64,000 nucleotides of DNA from Melanopsichium pennsylvanicum (Eukaryota > Basidiomycota > Ustilaginomycetes > Ustilaginales). A model generated the notes under the pieces. That model was not told the DNA's origin. It worked only from the letters and a program-made list of their open reading frames with translations, and did no database searches. The first letter of the stretch is position 1, and each line of letters opens with the position of its first letter. Positions 41,312 to 51,497 of the stretch are shown here, in pieces. The position numbers and the translations under genes were made by a program. Location of the stretch: positions 124,001-188,000 of the forward strand of contig OAPG01000022.1 in the NCBI GenBank assembly GCA_900208305.1, read 5' to 3'.

Positions 41312-44300
41312 TCATCCTGTGAGCAGCGAACCCAGCTGCGCCTGCAGTATGATCGGCAGATATGCCACGCAGAAGACAGGCACTGTTGCTGAACCGAACA
41401 GCTTCCAATGTGCCATCAGCTTTTCCATCTCCACTTCCAGCGTTTTCCCGGGTAAGGACTGCCAGATCCAGGCCCAAAAGACGGGATTGAAAAGCACAAC
41501 TACCGGAGTTCGCAGCGAGCTCAGGATCGAAACACGAGTGGATGCGGAAGGTGACGATGTGGCTCGGCTGGAGGCTATCCTGAGTGCCGCGCACGTGAGA
41601 AGAGCTAGTAGGGTTGCTAAGGCAAAGTTGAGTACGCTCAAGACTGCCACCAGCATACCAGCTTGAAGGTAGGCAAATGCAAGGAGCAGTGTGCCAATAC
41701 GGCGTGCTTGCTTGACTGTGCGGCGAGAGCGAAGAATTGGACCTGCGGTCATCGGGAGAGTTATGAATGCCGCCCTCAGCATAGCCACGCGTACTGCCTG
41801 AAGAAATCGGAAAGAGCGAGCGAAAGACTTCAAGTCAGCTGCGCTGTTCAGCATGTTCGAAATCTCCAAATCGAAGTCATGACTTACCCGGTCCCCGTAT
41901 GCTGCTGTTAGTTCTACGAGAAGCCCCGCGTCAAAGTAGAGCAATCCAGCGCCCATGACAACGGTGGCACCTACGCAAGCGAGGGCCGCCACGCACGGCC
42001 TCATCGAGTTTCTCAGCCTGTCCGCGTGCCCGTCTACTGTCGATCTCATCTCCTCCCCGCCGTCGCTCATTGCAAGGTACTTCTGAATCACTTGATGGCG
42101 GTACCAGCCAAGCGTGGGTGCTTCTGGCTGAACATCGCCCTCATCAATGTGTCCCGGCTCGACACTTACCAGCACTGCCACACGTTCCGACTTCGAGATC
42201 TTCTCCTCTCGAAACCAGAGCGCCAAGCCACTGATCGTGAGCGAGATTGACAAGAAGAGCGGAATCAAAATGGCTGTACCGATCGGAACAAAGCGTTTCG
42301 GGTTCAAGAGAAGGTAGAGGAACTGTGAATGATGCAATCTCTCCAGCAAGTTCGACATGGACCGAACAAATGATTCGATCAGCCTACCCATATGGAAGAA
42401 TCCGAAGGGTCCTGTCGCAGGCACAGCATAGAGCGTGATCGCATCGACGTGGTGTCTCTGGAAGAACCCATGCGGGCCACTAGCTTGTCCGGAGATACCG
42501 AATCCGACCTGTCTCAGTGCTGCCCGAACCCCATCTTCAAAATTACCCAGCTCGTACTCCATATCCTGCCTCAAGTGTTTGCCCCATCTCTTTGCTAATC
42601 TTTGCGCTTGCCCCTTGAGGACAGAGTGGTCAGTCTGACCGCCTAAATTCACCGGCATACCGCCAGCAACACTGTCTGCAATTCTCACGATTGTGTTGGT
42701 GACGTCCATGTTCGGTAATTGTCCATCAAACCCTTCGTACTGAACCACGAGCGATGAGAATGAATCCGCCGGATAGTCGATCGATATCGCGTTCCAAACT
42801 TGTGAGCCTCCTGCTGCCACAGGATCCACCTTGAGTCCATCCGAAACACTGCCAAAGTAGGCCGACGACCACGCATGGATGCCTTCTAGATATCCATCGC
42901 TGATGACGAAGATGAGGTCTTTGCTAAGGTGTGCTTGGGTGGAGAGGTACCGAGCGAGGGCAAGGACGGAGGCAACGCCGCGGACGTTGGTGCGGCCGTT
43001 AAGGTCGACATTAGATGCGTTTTCGGCTGAGTGCGCGTCGGGATCATTTTGGCCGGTCCATTGACTGAGCCAGCTCGCGGTGAGGACGATTGCTTCGCGA
43101 CCATCGATGCGCGGAGAGGCGGATCTCGCATACACATTTGTACCTGACAGCGACGAGTCTTTTCCGTTAGAGGCGGCACCAAATTGGTAGTGCTGTCGAT
43201 TCACATCCAAGCCATACGACTGAAGCTCGGAATACACAAAGTCAGCACGCTCTGCGTGGCTTGCGCCACTCAGAAAGGCCACTTTTTCAGAGAGCATGTC
43301 GGCATAAGTGACATCAAAGTAATCCCAGTAGACACGGGCTTGACCGGGCTGAAGAGCGTTCTCGTCGACATATGTGCCTTTAGAAACTGGCGATCGAGGA
43401 TGTGGAACGACAAACACCAGCACGAGACCAGCCGCGACCAAAAGCGGTCGAAGCAAGAGTGAGAAACGCCCAAGAAGTGCCAGAATCTTACGCCGGGTGG
43501 CAATGCGACGTCGGAACGCATCGCGGACCTTTGACTCCTGGGCTACTTTGGCTTCACGAGCTTCTACCAAACGTTGCAGAGCTTCCTCGCGTTCCAAGGC
43601 TGCATCTTCTTCCGTCACTGAAGCAATATCGGAGTCTGTATCCTGCGATGCGTTCCGGCCCGAAAAGCGCTCGTCGGTTGAGAGCAAATTGTTCACTTCA
43701 TCTTCCTCGACATCGCTTTGCGCAGACACGATCGTCTCTTTCGATGTCGCCGGACCTGGAAGAGTGAAGCAGCCCAGCACGAGCACAATGTGGCATGCCA
43801 GCAAGATCTGCGAGGAAGACTCAGTAGAAGGAAAGACGTTCCAGCACCACTCCAGCGCCATTGGCACCACGAGCTTGACGACCACTGGGAGCTTGGAGAA
43901 CCACAGCAGCAAGGGCACTTGGTGAAAGTACCACGAGTAGAACTGGTAATGCAAGCTCCGCGAGCAAAGAATGCCGATGACGTTGGAGGTGAATGCACAG
44001 CACAGAATGGCGACTTTCCCGGAACGGGTGAGGTTGTGCGACTCGATGGAGAGATTCTGCAGAATCCACTGCGGCCCGAGCGAGCCGATTGGCGTCCACA
44101 CAAAGAGAGCAAAGAAAGCGAGCAGCAGAAGGTGGGCGGCGAGCAGACCCTTTGCAAAATGCTGAGACAAGAATGTGGCTTCGGGGAGGAACCGCCAGTT
44201 GACAGTCCAAACGTAAAGGAAGGCTCTAGAGAAGTCGAACGCACGAGTGAGGTATGCGTGGAGACTGTGTTGCGTGAATGGCAGTGAGATCAGAGCCTGC

Positions 44301-44953
44301 ACAACGACTGCGATTGAGACATAAGAAATCGCGCCTTTGAGACCGAGGTGGACGAACGCTGCTGTAGCGATACCGGGCAGGAAGAGGAGAACGTTCATCT
44401 TGATTCCCAGCCCGACGCTGAAGAGCGAGGCTGAAATCCTCCAACTCGCCTTGAGAGCCGAGTATAGCGCGAGATAGACGAAGAAGATGGCGATGGGGTC
44501 GTTGAACATGCGAAGCAAAAAGATCGAGGAGATTCTTCTGGACAATATCAACGGCAAGATAGTGATAGGTGGCATGCCGGCTTGGCGATAAAGAAGCGCA
44601 ATGACGAGGTTGTTCGCCGTCAAAAGCCCTGCAAAGACATTCTGTGCAGGCAGAATGTTCTTGCCGCCGGCCGTGAGCCAGTGGAAAAAGGAATAAACGT
44701 AGAGATGGGCGGCGGGGTAGACGCAAGGCCCACTGCCCCCTTCGGGGTCGAGTCTGTTGTAGTCGCGTTCCCCATCGAGGAAGAGGGCAGCTTGGCCGAC
44801 ATACGTCTGGAAATCGATTTCTGTGAAGTCGATACGTTGTATGACGGCTTGCGAAATTGCTGCTGATGTAACGATCAAAGCAGGGAGGGCGAAATTGTAG
44901 CCGTAGTCGTCGAGGCAGACTCGGCGCAGCCAAGTGACCGCTTGGGAAGGCAT
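41312..44953 (-). CDS. alg3-gaa1: ALG3-GAA1 fusion: Dol-P-Man alpha-1,3-mannosyltransferase joined to GPI-transamidase subunit Gaa1
   Basis: One frame runs from ATG 44953 to the stop at 41312. Residues about 1-405 are a whole ALG3 (FTEIDFQTYVGQ, VYPAAHLYVYS, LRMFNDPIAIFFVYLALYS, SVGLGIKMNVLLFLPG, SRSLHYQFYSWYFHQVPLL), the ER enzyme adding the sixth mannose to Man5GlcNAc2-PP-dolichol. An acidic then coiled linker (about 406-490) contains no methionine. Residues from about 495 to the end are a whole GAA1: first membrane segment (LLVAAGLVLVFVV), YVDENALQPGQA near 527, luminal domain (VVQYEGFDGQLPNMDVTNTI, RSMSNLLERLHHSQFLYLLL) and C-terminal membrane segments. Gaa1 is part of the GPI transamidase in the same membrane. 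Bases 41798-41887 (90 nt) look like an intron that preserves frame; spliced (44953-41888 plus 41797-41312) the product is 1,183 residues, unspliced 1,213. No splice signal or stop separates the two halves. Confidence 0.9.
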   Translation of the reverse strand: MPSQAVTWLRRVCLDDYGYNFALPALIVTSAAISQAVIQRIDFTEIDFQTYVGQAALFLDGERDYNRLDPEGGSGPCVYPAAHLYVYSFFHWLTAGGKNILPAQNVFAGLLTANNLVIALLYRQAGMPPITILPLILSRRISSIFLLRMFNDPIAIFFVYLALYSALKASWRISASLFSVGLGIKMNVLLFLPGIATAAFVHLGLKGAISYVSIAVVVQALISLPFTQHSLHAYLTRAFDFSRAFLYVWTVNWRFLPEATFLSQHFAKGLLAAHLLLLAFFALFVWTPIGSLGPQWILQNLSIESHNLTRSGKVAILCCAFTSNVIGILCSRSLHYQFYSWYFHQVPLLLWFSKLPVVVKLVVPMALEWCWNVFPSTESSSQILLACHIVLVLGCFTLPGPATSKETIVSAQSDVEEDEVNNLLSTDERFSGRNASQDTDSDIASVTEEDAALEREEALQRLVEAREAKVAQESKVRDAFRRRIATRRKILALLGRFSLLLRPLLVAAGLVLVFVVPHPRSPVSKGTYVDENALQPGQARVYWDYFDVTYADMLSEKVAFLSGASHAERADFVYSELQSYGLDVNRQHYQFGAASNGKDSSLSGTNVYARSASPRIDGREAIVLTASWLSQWTGQNDPDAHSAENASNVDLNGRTNVRGVASVLALARYLSTQAHLSKDLIFVISDGYLEGIHAWSSAYFGSVSDGLKVDPVAAGGSQVWNAISIDYPADSFSSLVVQYEGFDGQLPNMDVTNTIVRIADSVAGGMPVNLGGQTDHSVLKGQAQRLAKRWGKHLRQDMEYELGNFEDGVRAALRQVGFGISGQASGPHGFFQRHHVDAITLYAVPATGPFGFFHMGRLIESFVRSMSNLLERLHHSQFLYLLLNPKRFVPIGTAILIPLFLSISLTISGLALWFREEKISKSERVAVLVSVEPGHIDEGDVQPEAPTLGWYRHQVIQKYLAMSDGGEEMRSTVDGHADRLRNSMRPCVAALACVGATVVMGAGLLYFDAGLLVELTAAYGDRVSHDFDLEISNMLNSAADLKSFARSFRFLQAVRVAMLRAAFITLPMTAGPILRSRRTVKQARRIGTLLLAFAYLQAGMLVAVLSVLNFALATLLALLTCAALRIASSRATSSPSASTRVSILSSLRTPVVVLFNPVFWAWIWQSLPGKTLEVEMEKLMAHWKLFGSATVPVFCVAYLPIILQAQLGSLLTG
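41798..41887 (-). other. Stop-free, frame-preserving 90-nt intron inside the GAA1 part
   Basis: On the minus strand it starts GTAAGT, has a GCTGAC branch-like site about 42 bases before its end, a pyrimidine-rich tail (TCTTTCCGATTTCTTCAG), and length 90 with no in-frame stop. If retained it inserts 30 polar residues (VSHDFDLEISN...SFRFLQ) after residue 1022, next to a membrane segment; if removed it joins YGDR to AVRVAML. Confidence 0.7.
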
Positions 44954-45431
44954 TCTGAACAGCAACAGCGAGCGAAAGTCGGTAGGAGGAAGGCGAATCG
45001 ATTCGGGAAGTCTAAAGATTGATCATGCTGATGCGATGCTGTATGACGGCGATCAGAAGCCGGACAGCGAAGGATGAAGGGTAACGGTTGAGGGGGTAGG
45101 TGACGATGGATCTGCAAGCGTGAGGTTGGACGATTCGCGTCGAGAAGAACGAAAAAGCGTTGATCTGCTTTTTGCCGGTCAGTGCGTCGCGGCATAGGGT
45201 TGTTTCGAAATCTCGCAGATCTTGGAGCATGGTCTGAAGATTCGAGCTGCAGACGATGGCATGGTGCTTCTCTACAGAATCTTCACAGTTCAACGCGCGA
45301 GTCTTACACAAGCTCTCATGCTCAAACTCAGCTGAATGTAGAAACTTGATGGCGAAATGGATTTGTAAGGATGGCTCAAGTGGCAAGGGCTGTGTTGCAA
45401 TCGAAGGAATGATGAGTATGCGGAATTGACA
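44954..45431. other. Promoter region of the ALG3-GAA1 gene
   Basis: It lies between the fusion gene start and the taf4 stop (same strand). No gene recognised. Confidence 0.4.
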
Positions 45432-46760
45432 TTATGCCTCCTTCGCTCTGAGCAGCGACTCGTCACCGGCACGTATCCTGTATAGCAGCTTTTCGCCACT
45501 TCCGTGCCCTGCTCCTGCTCTTCTCTCGTACTCTAGCGCAAACAGCGCGTCCCGTAGAGTGACTTTGAGCCTTGCCTGCCTCTCCTCTTCCTCCTTCACC
45601 GCCTGACGGGCGGCTACATCTCCCCATGCGCCCGCAGAGCCTGGATTGGACGCACTGCCTCCCAAATTGGCGTCATTGGGACCAGCTGAGCTCCAATTGG
45701 ACACAGCTGGTTGCGGCGCAAATTTTGGCTTGGGAAGACGACTTGGTGTCTCTTCACCATCAGCATCCGCTTTGGCCTTCTTCCCACCTAGCGGGCTGAA
45801 TGTGCTCGGAAAAGAAGATCCACCAGAAAGCCACGAGTATTTTGACGAACCACCGCCCAAATTTCGCATAGCAGTGCTGTCTGCGAGCCTCTTGCGCACG
45901 TCTTCTGACATGTTTCTCGCCGCGACACCGGGTCCAATCTTCTTGGGTCTCTTTCTGCCGTCGCCCTTGGGAGTTCCTGTGCCGTCATCCATGTCCATAT
46001 CGTCGCCTCCGTATCCAGCTGCGAGGGCGGATGACTCTTCGTCTCGGGCTAGTCGCTCGCGACGTTTACGCGCCTCTTCACCTCTCTCGGCTTTTTCGAG
46101 CGCCGCGAGCTGCTTGACGGGATCGCTGAGAATTTTTTCGTGGTACATGGGTTGGGATGTCGAAGGGTACGAGGGCGGCGGATGTTGGTGGGATGACCAG
46201 CTTCGATGTCTCGACGAAGCGATCATACTCTCGAGCACGTTCTTCAAGCGTGTTCTGGCTGCTAGCGAGAGGTAATTGAGGACAGCAGCGTCGACACTTA
46301 GGCCGTGTTCTTGAGCGAGGGTGTGGACCTTGTATGCGAGAGGATAAACTTGCAAGAAGAGCCCGTCATCTTCGGGTTGCGCCACATTGTCGCGTGAGTT
46401 TTGAGACTGTTCCATGCGTTCTCGCAATTGTATTGCTTCTTCTTCAGCTTGCAAGTCGACACCCGACGCACCCATTACATCGACCAGGCTGTCGAAGTTA
46501 TCCTTTTGTTCTGGAATTGTAGCGCCAGCTTTGCCACTGGTGGATGCTTGCGTCGTGCCGGCATCGATGGCGCTGGAAGTGCCGTTCATTGATGAAGCCG
46601 CTGCGGTTGCATTGGCGTGCTCGGCTTTGAAACGCTTGGCTAATGGTACTGAAGAGTTGGAACGTTCCCGGCCACCTTGTGCCTTGGAAGCCTGTACTGA
46701 CACATCATTGGTCGGAGTCTGAGGTGCGTTTGGACTGCTTGGTGCTGGCGAAGAGACCAT
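45432..46760 (-). CDS. taf4: TFIID subunit TAF4
   Basis: The protein has 442 residues. After a Ser/Ala/Pro-rich start comes the TAF4 histone-fold region at about 130-190 (LFLQVYPLAYKVHTLAQEHG, LNYLSLAARTRLKNVLESMI), which pairs with TAF12. A charged helix follows (DPVKQLAALEKAERGEEARK, RRERLARDEES), then the C-terminal conserved block near 398-435 (VTLRDALFALEYERR ... EKLLYRI), equivalent to the human TAF4 end (NLRDLIFCLENER). Role: scaffold of TFIID for promoter recognition by RNA polymerase II. The ATG at 46760 has G at -3 and G at +4. Further upstream the frame is open but starts with a non-ATG codon. TAF4-type length is short compared with human (1,085) but like other fungi. Confidence 0.9.
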   Translation of the reverse strand: MVSSPAPSSPNAPQTPTNDVSVQASKAQGGRERSNSSVPLAKRFKAEHANATAAASSMNGTSSAIDAGTTQASTSGKAGATIPEQKDNFDSLVDVMGASGVDLQAEEEAIQLRERMEQSQNSRDNVAQPEDDGLFLQVYPLAYKVHTLAQEHGLSVDAAVLNYLSLAARTRLKNVLESMIASSRHRSWSSHQHPPPSYPSTSQPMYHEKILSDPVKQLAALEKAERGEEARKRRERLARDEESSALAAGYGGDDMDMDDGTGTPKGDGRKRPKKIGPGVAARNMSEDVRKRLADSTAMRNLGGGSSKYSWLSGGSSFPSTFSPLGGKKAKADADGEETPSRLPKPKFAPQPAVSNWSSAGPNDANLGGSASNPGSAGAWGDVAARQAVKEEEERQARLKVTLRDALFALEYERRAGAGHGSGEKLLYRIRAGDESLLRAKEA

Positions 46761-47262
46761 TGCGAACTTCAATATCTGGCTACGGCAGCTGTGATGTGAG
46801 ATGAGAAGCCAAGTTGGAAGGCGCACTGGTTGTGGCTGAGTTAGCTCGTGACGGATGTGATTTGGATCGACTGCAGACCCCTCGTCACGCCAAGTCTTTG
46901 TGCAGAGTGTCTGAATTGAGGACGCAAACAGGCTGATCCAAGATATTGACGGAGGTGGTGCCAATTTGAATTAATTGTTCCGCTGGACGGCACGAATGTG
47001 TGAGTGACAAAGAATGCATGGGAAGGTATGGTATAGGTACCAGGGTGGGAAGAAGGACGGATTAGAGCGGATCAGTCGAGCGAATGTAGAAAATTTCGGA
47101 TCACGGATTTGTGCTTGTGCTTTCCATTTAGTGCTAAATTACGGGCGTATCGTGACTGACACACAACGACGCGTCTTCTTCTCTCTGTACTTTATGAAAT
47201 TAATAAATAATAAAATTACTGTACTGGTACAACACAGTCAGTCACCTCTCTTTTCTTTTTTC

Positions 47263-47299
<37 letters not shown>

Positions 47300-47576
47300 A
47301 AAGGAGTTGATTCAACGCAGATCTTCTAACCTATTGACTCACTTGATCACATTGCATAGGCCAAGTCTTTGGAGGTAAATCTTAAGGACAACAAGAGAAT
47401 AGATCTTGTGCTCTGCTAGCTCGCTTTTCACACTTTGAGGAACCATGTTTGCTTAGTGTTTGCTTTCTGTTTGTTTGTGTTTTCTGAGTACAGCGCACGT
47501 CAGTTGAGCCTATACCTAGAGAGACTCAATTGTGAATCATGCTCTCCTCAAGTTCCAAGCTGAGAGACAATCAGAT
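46761..47576. other. Promoter of taf4 and 3' flank of got1
   Basis: It contains a CT microsatellite at about 47269-47294 and one ACGCGT hexamer near 47167. A TTAATAAATAATAAAATTACTG stretch near 47200 is AT-rich. No gene recognised. Confidence 0.5.
47269..47294 (+). repeat. CT dinucleotide microsatellite
   Basis: About 13 consecutive CT units, preceded by a T/C-rich stretch, in the intergenic region between got1 and taf4. Confidence 0.9.
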
Positions 47577-48301
47577 CTAGACGGCAGATTGACGGGATCC
47601 TGCCAACCTGTCCAGCACCTTTCCAGAGAAATGCGAAGCGAGACGCATGCAAACAATCAGCTTCTGCTTCGCGATAGCATCTACATATCAAGACTGTGCA
47701 CGCAACCATGTGTACTTACCGCAGCGACGCCTGGAAGTGATAAAATGTTGCCGATCACAGGAAGCTGCCGAAGGAAGTTGAGGATGACTGGGAAAAAGTC
47801 TCTGTAAATATCGCAAAACATCCAAGTACCAGCGTGGCTTGGTCAGTATTCTATGCAATTTGTCCGAGTACGCACCATTCCATAGTTGACTACATACCCA
47901 AAAAGATTGAGGAAGCCAAACGCTTCAATCAGCATACCAATCACCGCCCACTTGCAGAAAACCAGCAACATGCCAGCAAAGAAGCAGATGGTGCCCCTGA
48001 TCTTTTGTTTTCTGGCAAAGAAGTAGAATGTCTTTTGAGGTCCGATCAAGAGTGCGATACCCGCAGTGAAGAGCACGTTGCCAAGAGCCAGCAACGCCGC
48101 ATCAAAGAACAAGATGATACCAACAAAGATGAAGAATGTGCCGAAGGACACGAGCCCTGCCCCAATCTCTGTAAGAACAAGAGCCATCAAACAAAGCAAG
48201 CCAATAATGGTCAGCATAGCGGTAGCATAGCGGTACTTGAAGACGATGTGATGCTGTTTAGCATATTGTAAAACTTACTCTGTTGATCTGTGAGCCACAT
48301 G
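47577..48301 (-). CDS. got1: Golgi transport protein GOT1
   Basis: Four exons on the minus strand: 48301-48280, 48168-47898, 47801-47720 and 47618-47577. Together 417 bases encode 138 residues, exactly the length of yeast Got1. Introns are 111, 96 and 101 nt, with donors GTAAGT, GTATGT and GTAAGT and acceptors TTACAG, TTACAG and GAAAG. The protein starts MWLTDQQKIGAGLVSFG and has four membrane segments with the family blocks DAALLALGNVLF, GPQKTFYFFARKQKIRG, CKWAVIG, and a C-terminus FLRQLPVIGNILSLPG ... LDRLAG matching yeast FLRSMPIIGPIL ... DKLAG. Got1 is a tetraspan Golgi/ER vesicle protein needed for ER-Golgi and intra-Golgi transport. Confidence 0.95.
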
Positions 48302-48686
48302 TTCGTTGTGTGATCGAGATAGATTGATGGAGCAAGCGCAAGAAGAGCTCAAGATAGTCAACGCGTTCGGTAGAGTGCAATTTGAGGGCTTCTCGCTGGC
48401 GCTACGTCGACCCAAATTCTGAGCCATTATCAGCTCGTGACTATTCACCCTGCCCGTCTTCCGAGAAAATTAGCAGCTTATATTTAATATTTATAAATAC
48501 TTGCACGCATTATCCTCCCAGTGCACATTCATCACGCACACCTCCACACACGGCCGGCGTCATGAGTGTTTCGAATGGAGTACAGTTTGAATTGACCTGG
48601 TATGCGGAAGCACAGCATGACTGCAGTAAAAGTACAGATAGAAAGTCAAAGGCAACGGCAATATGCGATAGCGGGTTCTGCGATCT
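48302..48686. other. Promoter of got1 and 3' flank of the LIM-binding gene
   Basis: AT-rich near 48480-48500 (TTTAATATTTATAAATA). No gene recognised. Confidence 0.4.
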
Positions 48687-50787
48687 TTACCGCTGCCTCT
48701 TGGCAGGGTTATTGGTATGCGCCAACTTTGGACTTGGCCTCGGCGCAGTCTTGCCCTTACGTTTCAGACTCGCAACACCAGTGGCGACACTCGGCGAAGC
48801 ATGGTTCGACGCTGTGCCGTTCTCGGCGGGGCCGCCATGCGCACTGGGTGGTCGGCCAGGCATCTGTGAAGGTGTAGGTGTACTGTTGGCTGGCCCTTGC
48901 TGACCCGCTGCGCTGCCGTCTACCGATGTTGTTTGCGACATGGCTCGTCCCGATTGCATTTCTCTGAATTGCGTTGCAAACTTGCGCAGCGAGTCGATTG
49001 GTCCCAGCTTGTCACGCGTGCTGAGATCAATCAGATCGCGCAATTGGCAGACGCTTTCGGTGATCTCGAGGCAGCGCATAGCTCGTAAGCTGATACCGTA
49101 TTCATTGACGGGGTAGTCAGGTAGGAATGTCTTCTCCACTGATACGGTGTAGCCGCTTTGGCTTTTCAAATCATCGTCTCTCGAGCTAGAACTATCTTCC
49201 GTCTTGACCACAGTATCGCCATTCTCGTCTCGCTTCGCATCGTTCCCTTCGTCTTTGCGAGCGCTGACTCCCCTTGCCTGACCTTTCTTATTGCCATTCT
49301 GGTTTGGGTTGGTGTCGCTCGTGCTGCGAATATTGGTAATTAAGCTGTTGGGAAGAGGATGCTCCACTTTCGACTTTTGTATGGCAATACGCGGAATGTA
49401 TCCTGTGTGGGCATGTACGGTAAAATCGAGCGACTCGAGACGCAGTTGAACGTCCATCTTTCCTGGCTCTCCTGGTTGCGCCACAGCCCACGGAACGAGG
49501 GACGCGCGCAGAAGACCCGTCATCTGCACCTGCCAGCCACTGTCAAAGCTGGATACAAAAGTTGCTCTTGAGGCGTCGACCTGGTGCGTCGCGTTGGCAG
49601 AGGGGAAGCTGTTGACATACTTGTGCGATGGGGGCGGCGGTGGCAGAGGGTTGACGGGAGGCCAGCCAGTGTGATACTCTCTCGGATTCTCGAGCTGGAT
49701 CTGTGACGAGCGAAGGCCGGATACGTAATTGGTGAGCAAGTAGCGCGGCAAGACACACGTAGGCACCTCGAAGCCCTTCTGTTCACGCGAAGTGGCATTC
49801 CAGAGGATGATACGGAAGACGCCCGTGGGAGTGAAGAACTCGTTGACAAAGGAGCGCCAATAGTCGATGTCGCCGCGATTGCTACCTGAACCAAGACCCT
49901 CGGAGTACTGAAGAAGCCTCAACACGCCGGACCCGGAAGGAAAGTGGGACTGTAGCTGAGGATTGGGACCTGGAGCGCCGGCGATGACCTCGACCCCTGC
50001 GAGACTCGATGGAAGTGGCGCGTTGATGGTGGAAACTGCATTTGGCGTGACATTGGGTACAGAAGCGGCAAAGGCAGGGGGCAGCTGGCTCGAGGTGGGT
50101 GAAGTGGTGGTAGGACGTGCGATGGGTGTGGCTTGGGGGGCAGCAGCTGGCTGCATGGACGGAGTAGGTGCAGCAGATGGTGGTCTGGAATGAGAGGGTG
50201 TCGGAGGGCCCTGATTTAATGGTAGCGAGGCTTGCCGCAAGGGCATGGGGCCGTTGACCTGTGGGCTAGCTACTGAGGAGCCAGCTGCGGGAGGAGCGGT
50301 TGTAGCCGAGCCCGAAGAGTGCATCGGGTGAGCAGCATGATTCACTTGGGTGGGTGTGTGATGGGGGCCAGGCAGACTGGGACGTTGACCGACAGCAGTG
50401 AGCATTGGACTATTGTGTGCTGTGGCTGGCTGTGAATTGGAAGCGCTGGGCTGCAAGTTTTGAACGGGTTGGGGCTGTGATTGCGGCGGGTGTGTGGTTG
50501 TCACGGACGCGGATTGGTGCTGTTGTGATTGCTGAGCCTGTGAATGCGAATGGAGGGTGACCTGTGGTGGTGCGGCCATGTACTGTTGAGGATGTTGTTG
50601 CTGTTGAAGATGCTGTTGCTGTTGCTGCGGCTGCTGCAACAATACCCGATGAGGTTGCTGTGGCGTGTGCGACTGTTGAAGCGCAATCGACTGTGCTTGG
50701 GACTGTGTTTGTTGTGCTGGCTGATGTGCTTGCTGCTGAGCGTGCTGCTGCTGCTGCTGCTGCTGCTGCAAGAGGTGCAACTGCTGC

Positions 50788-50840
<53 letters not shown>

Positions 50841-50850
50841 TTGTTGTTGC

Positions 50851-50889
<39 letters not shown>

Positions 50890-51497
50890 TGATGATGTTG
50901 TTGTTGTTGCTGCTGCTGTTCTTGTTGTGGTTGCTGCTGTTGTTGTAATTGAAGCTGCTGCTGTTGCTGTTGCTGCTGAGCAAACACGACATTGGCAGAG
51001 ACGGGGGGAGGCTGTTGTTGACCGTTGACCAAATGGGGCTGTCCAGCTTGTGCGATTCTTGCCATCTGAGCCTGATGCTGTTGCATGGTAGGATGGTAGG
51101 CAGAGGAGACTGGACCGTTGACCATGTGTACGGGCTGATTGACCGAGGGAGTTGATGGTGCACCAGCATAGACAACGGGCTGATGTGATTGGGGTTGATG
51201 ATGTGGAGGATGTTGGGCAGGATGCTGTTGGTGTTGGTGATGATGCTGAAGCTGCTGCTGATGTTGCTGTGAATGGTGATGGTGCCGCTGCTGTTGTTGT
51301 TGCTGCTGCTGCTGATGGGGCGGTGGCTGCATCTGTTGATGTAACTGTGGAGTTGGGGGCTGCTGCTGCTGCTGTTGATGATGGTGTTGAGCATAGATGG
51401 AAGGTTGGATGACATAAGCAGCGTTGTGTTGGATGGGAGGAGGATGCTGGTGTTGGGCCAAGTGCTGCTGCACGTGGAAAGTGCCGTTGGGCATCAT
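48687..51497 (-). CDS. ptaB: LIM-domain-binding (LDB/SEUSS-like) transcriptional co-regulator, PtaB/Adn1 type
   Basis: The protein has 936 residues. Residues 1 to about 330 are dominated by Gln and His, with long uninterrupted glutamine runs coded by mixed CAA/CAG (about 50580-50980 and 51240-51400 on the plus strand as TTG/CTG). A Pro/Ser/Thr-rich part follows. The folded LIM-binding domain spans about 520-830: LRLLQYSEGLGSGSNRGDID, YWRSFVNEFFTPTGVFRI, LPRYLLTNYVSG, then the end block RAMRCLEITESVCQLRDLID. Fungal members (Aspergillus PtaB, S. pombe Adn1, yeast Mfg1) partner Flo8/SomA-type factors to control adhesion, filamentation and cell-wall genes. The C-terminus is basic (SLKRKGKTAPRPSPK ... 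NPAKRQR), probably a nuclear signal. The start is the ATG at 51497, followed at once by a second ATG. Confidence 0.85.

Noticed and set aside
42083..42169. A second possible frame-preserving intron (87 nt, GTAAGT ... ATTCAG) in the GAA1 half
   Set aside because: It lacks a clear branch point and pyrimidine tract, and the encoded residues do not look out of place; left as coding, though RNA data could change this.
50544..51028. Leucine- and valine-rich open frames opposite the poly-Gln tract
   Set aside because: They are the complement and frame-shifted readings of CAA/CAG repeats, not membrane proteins.
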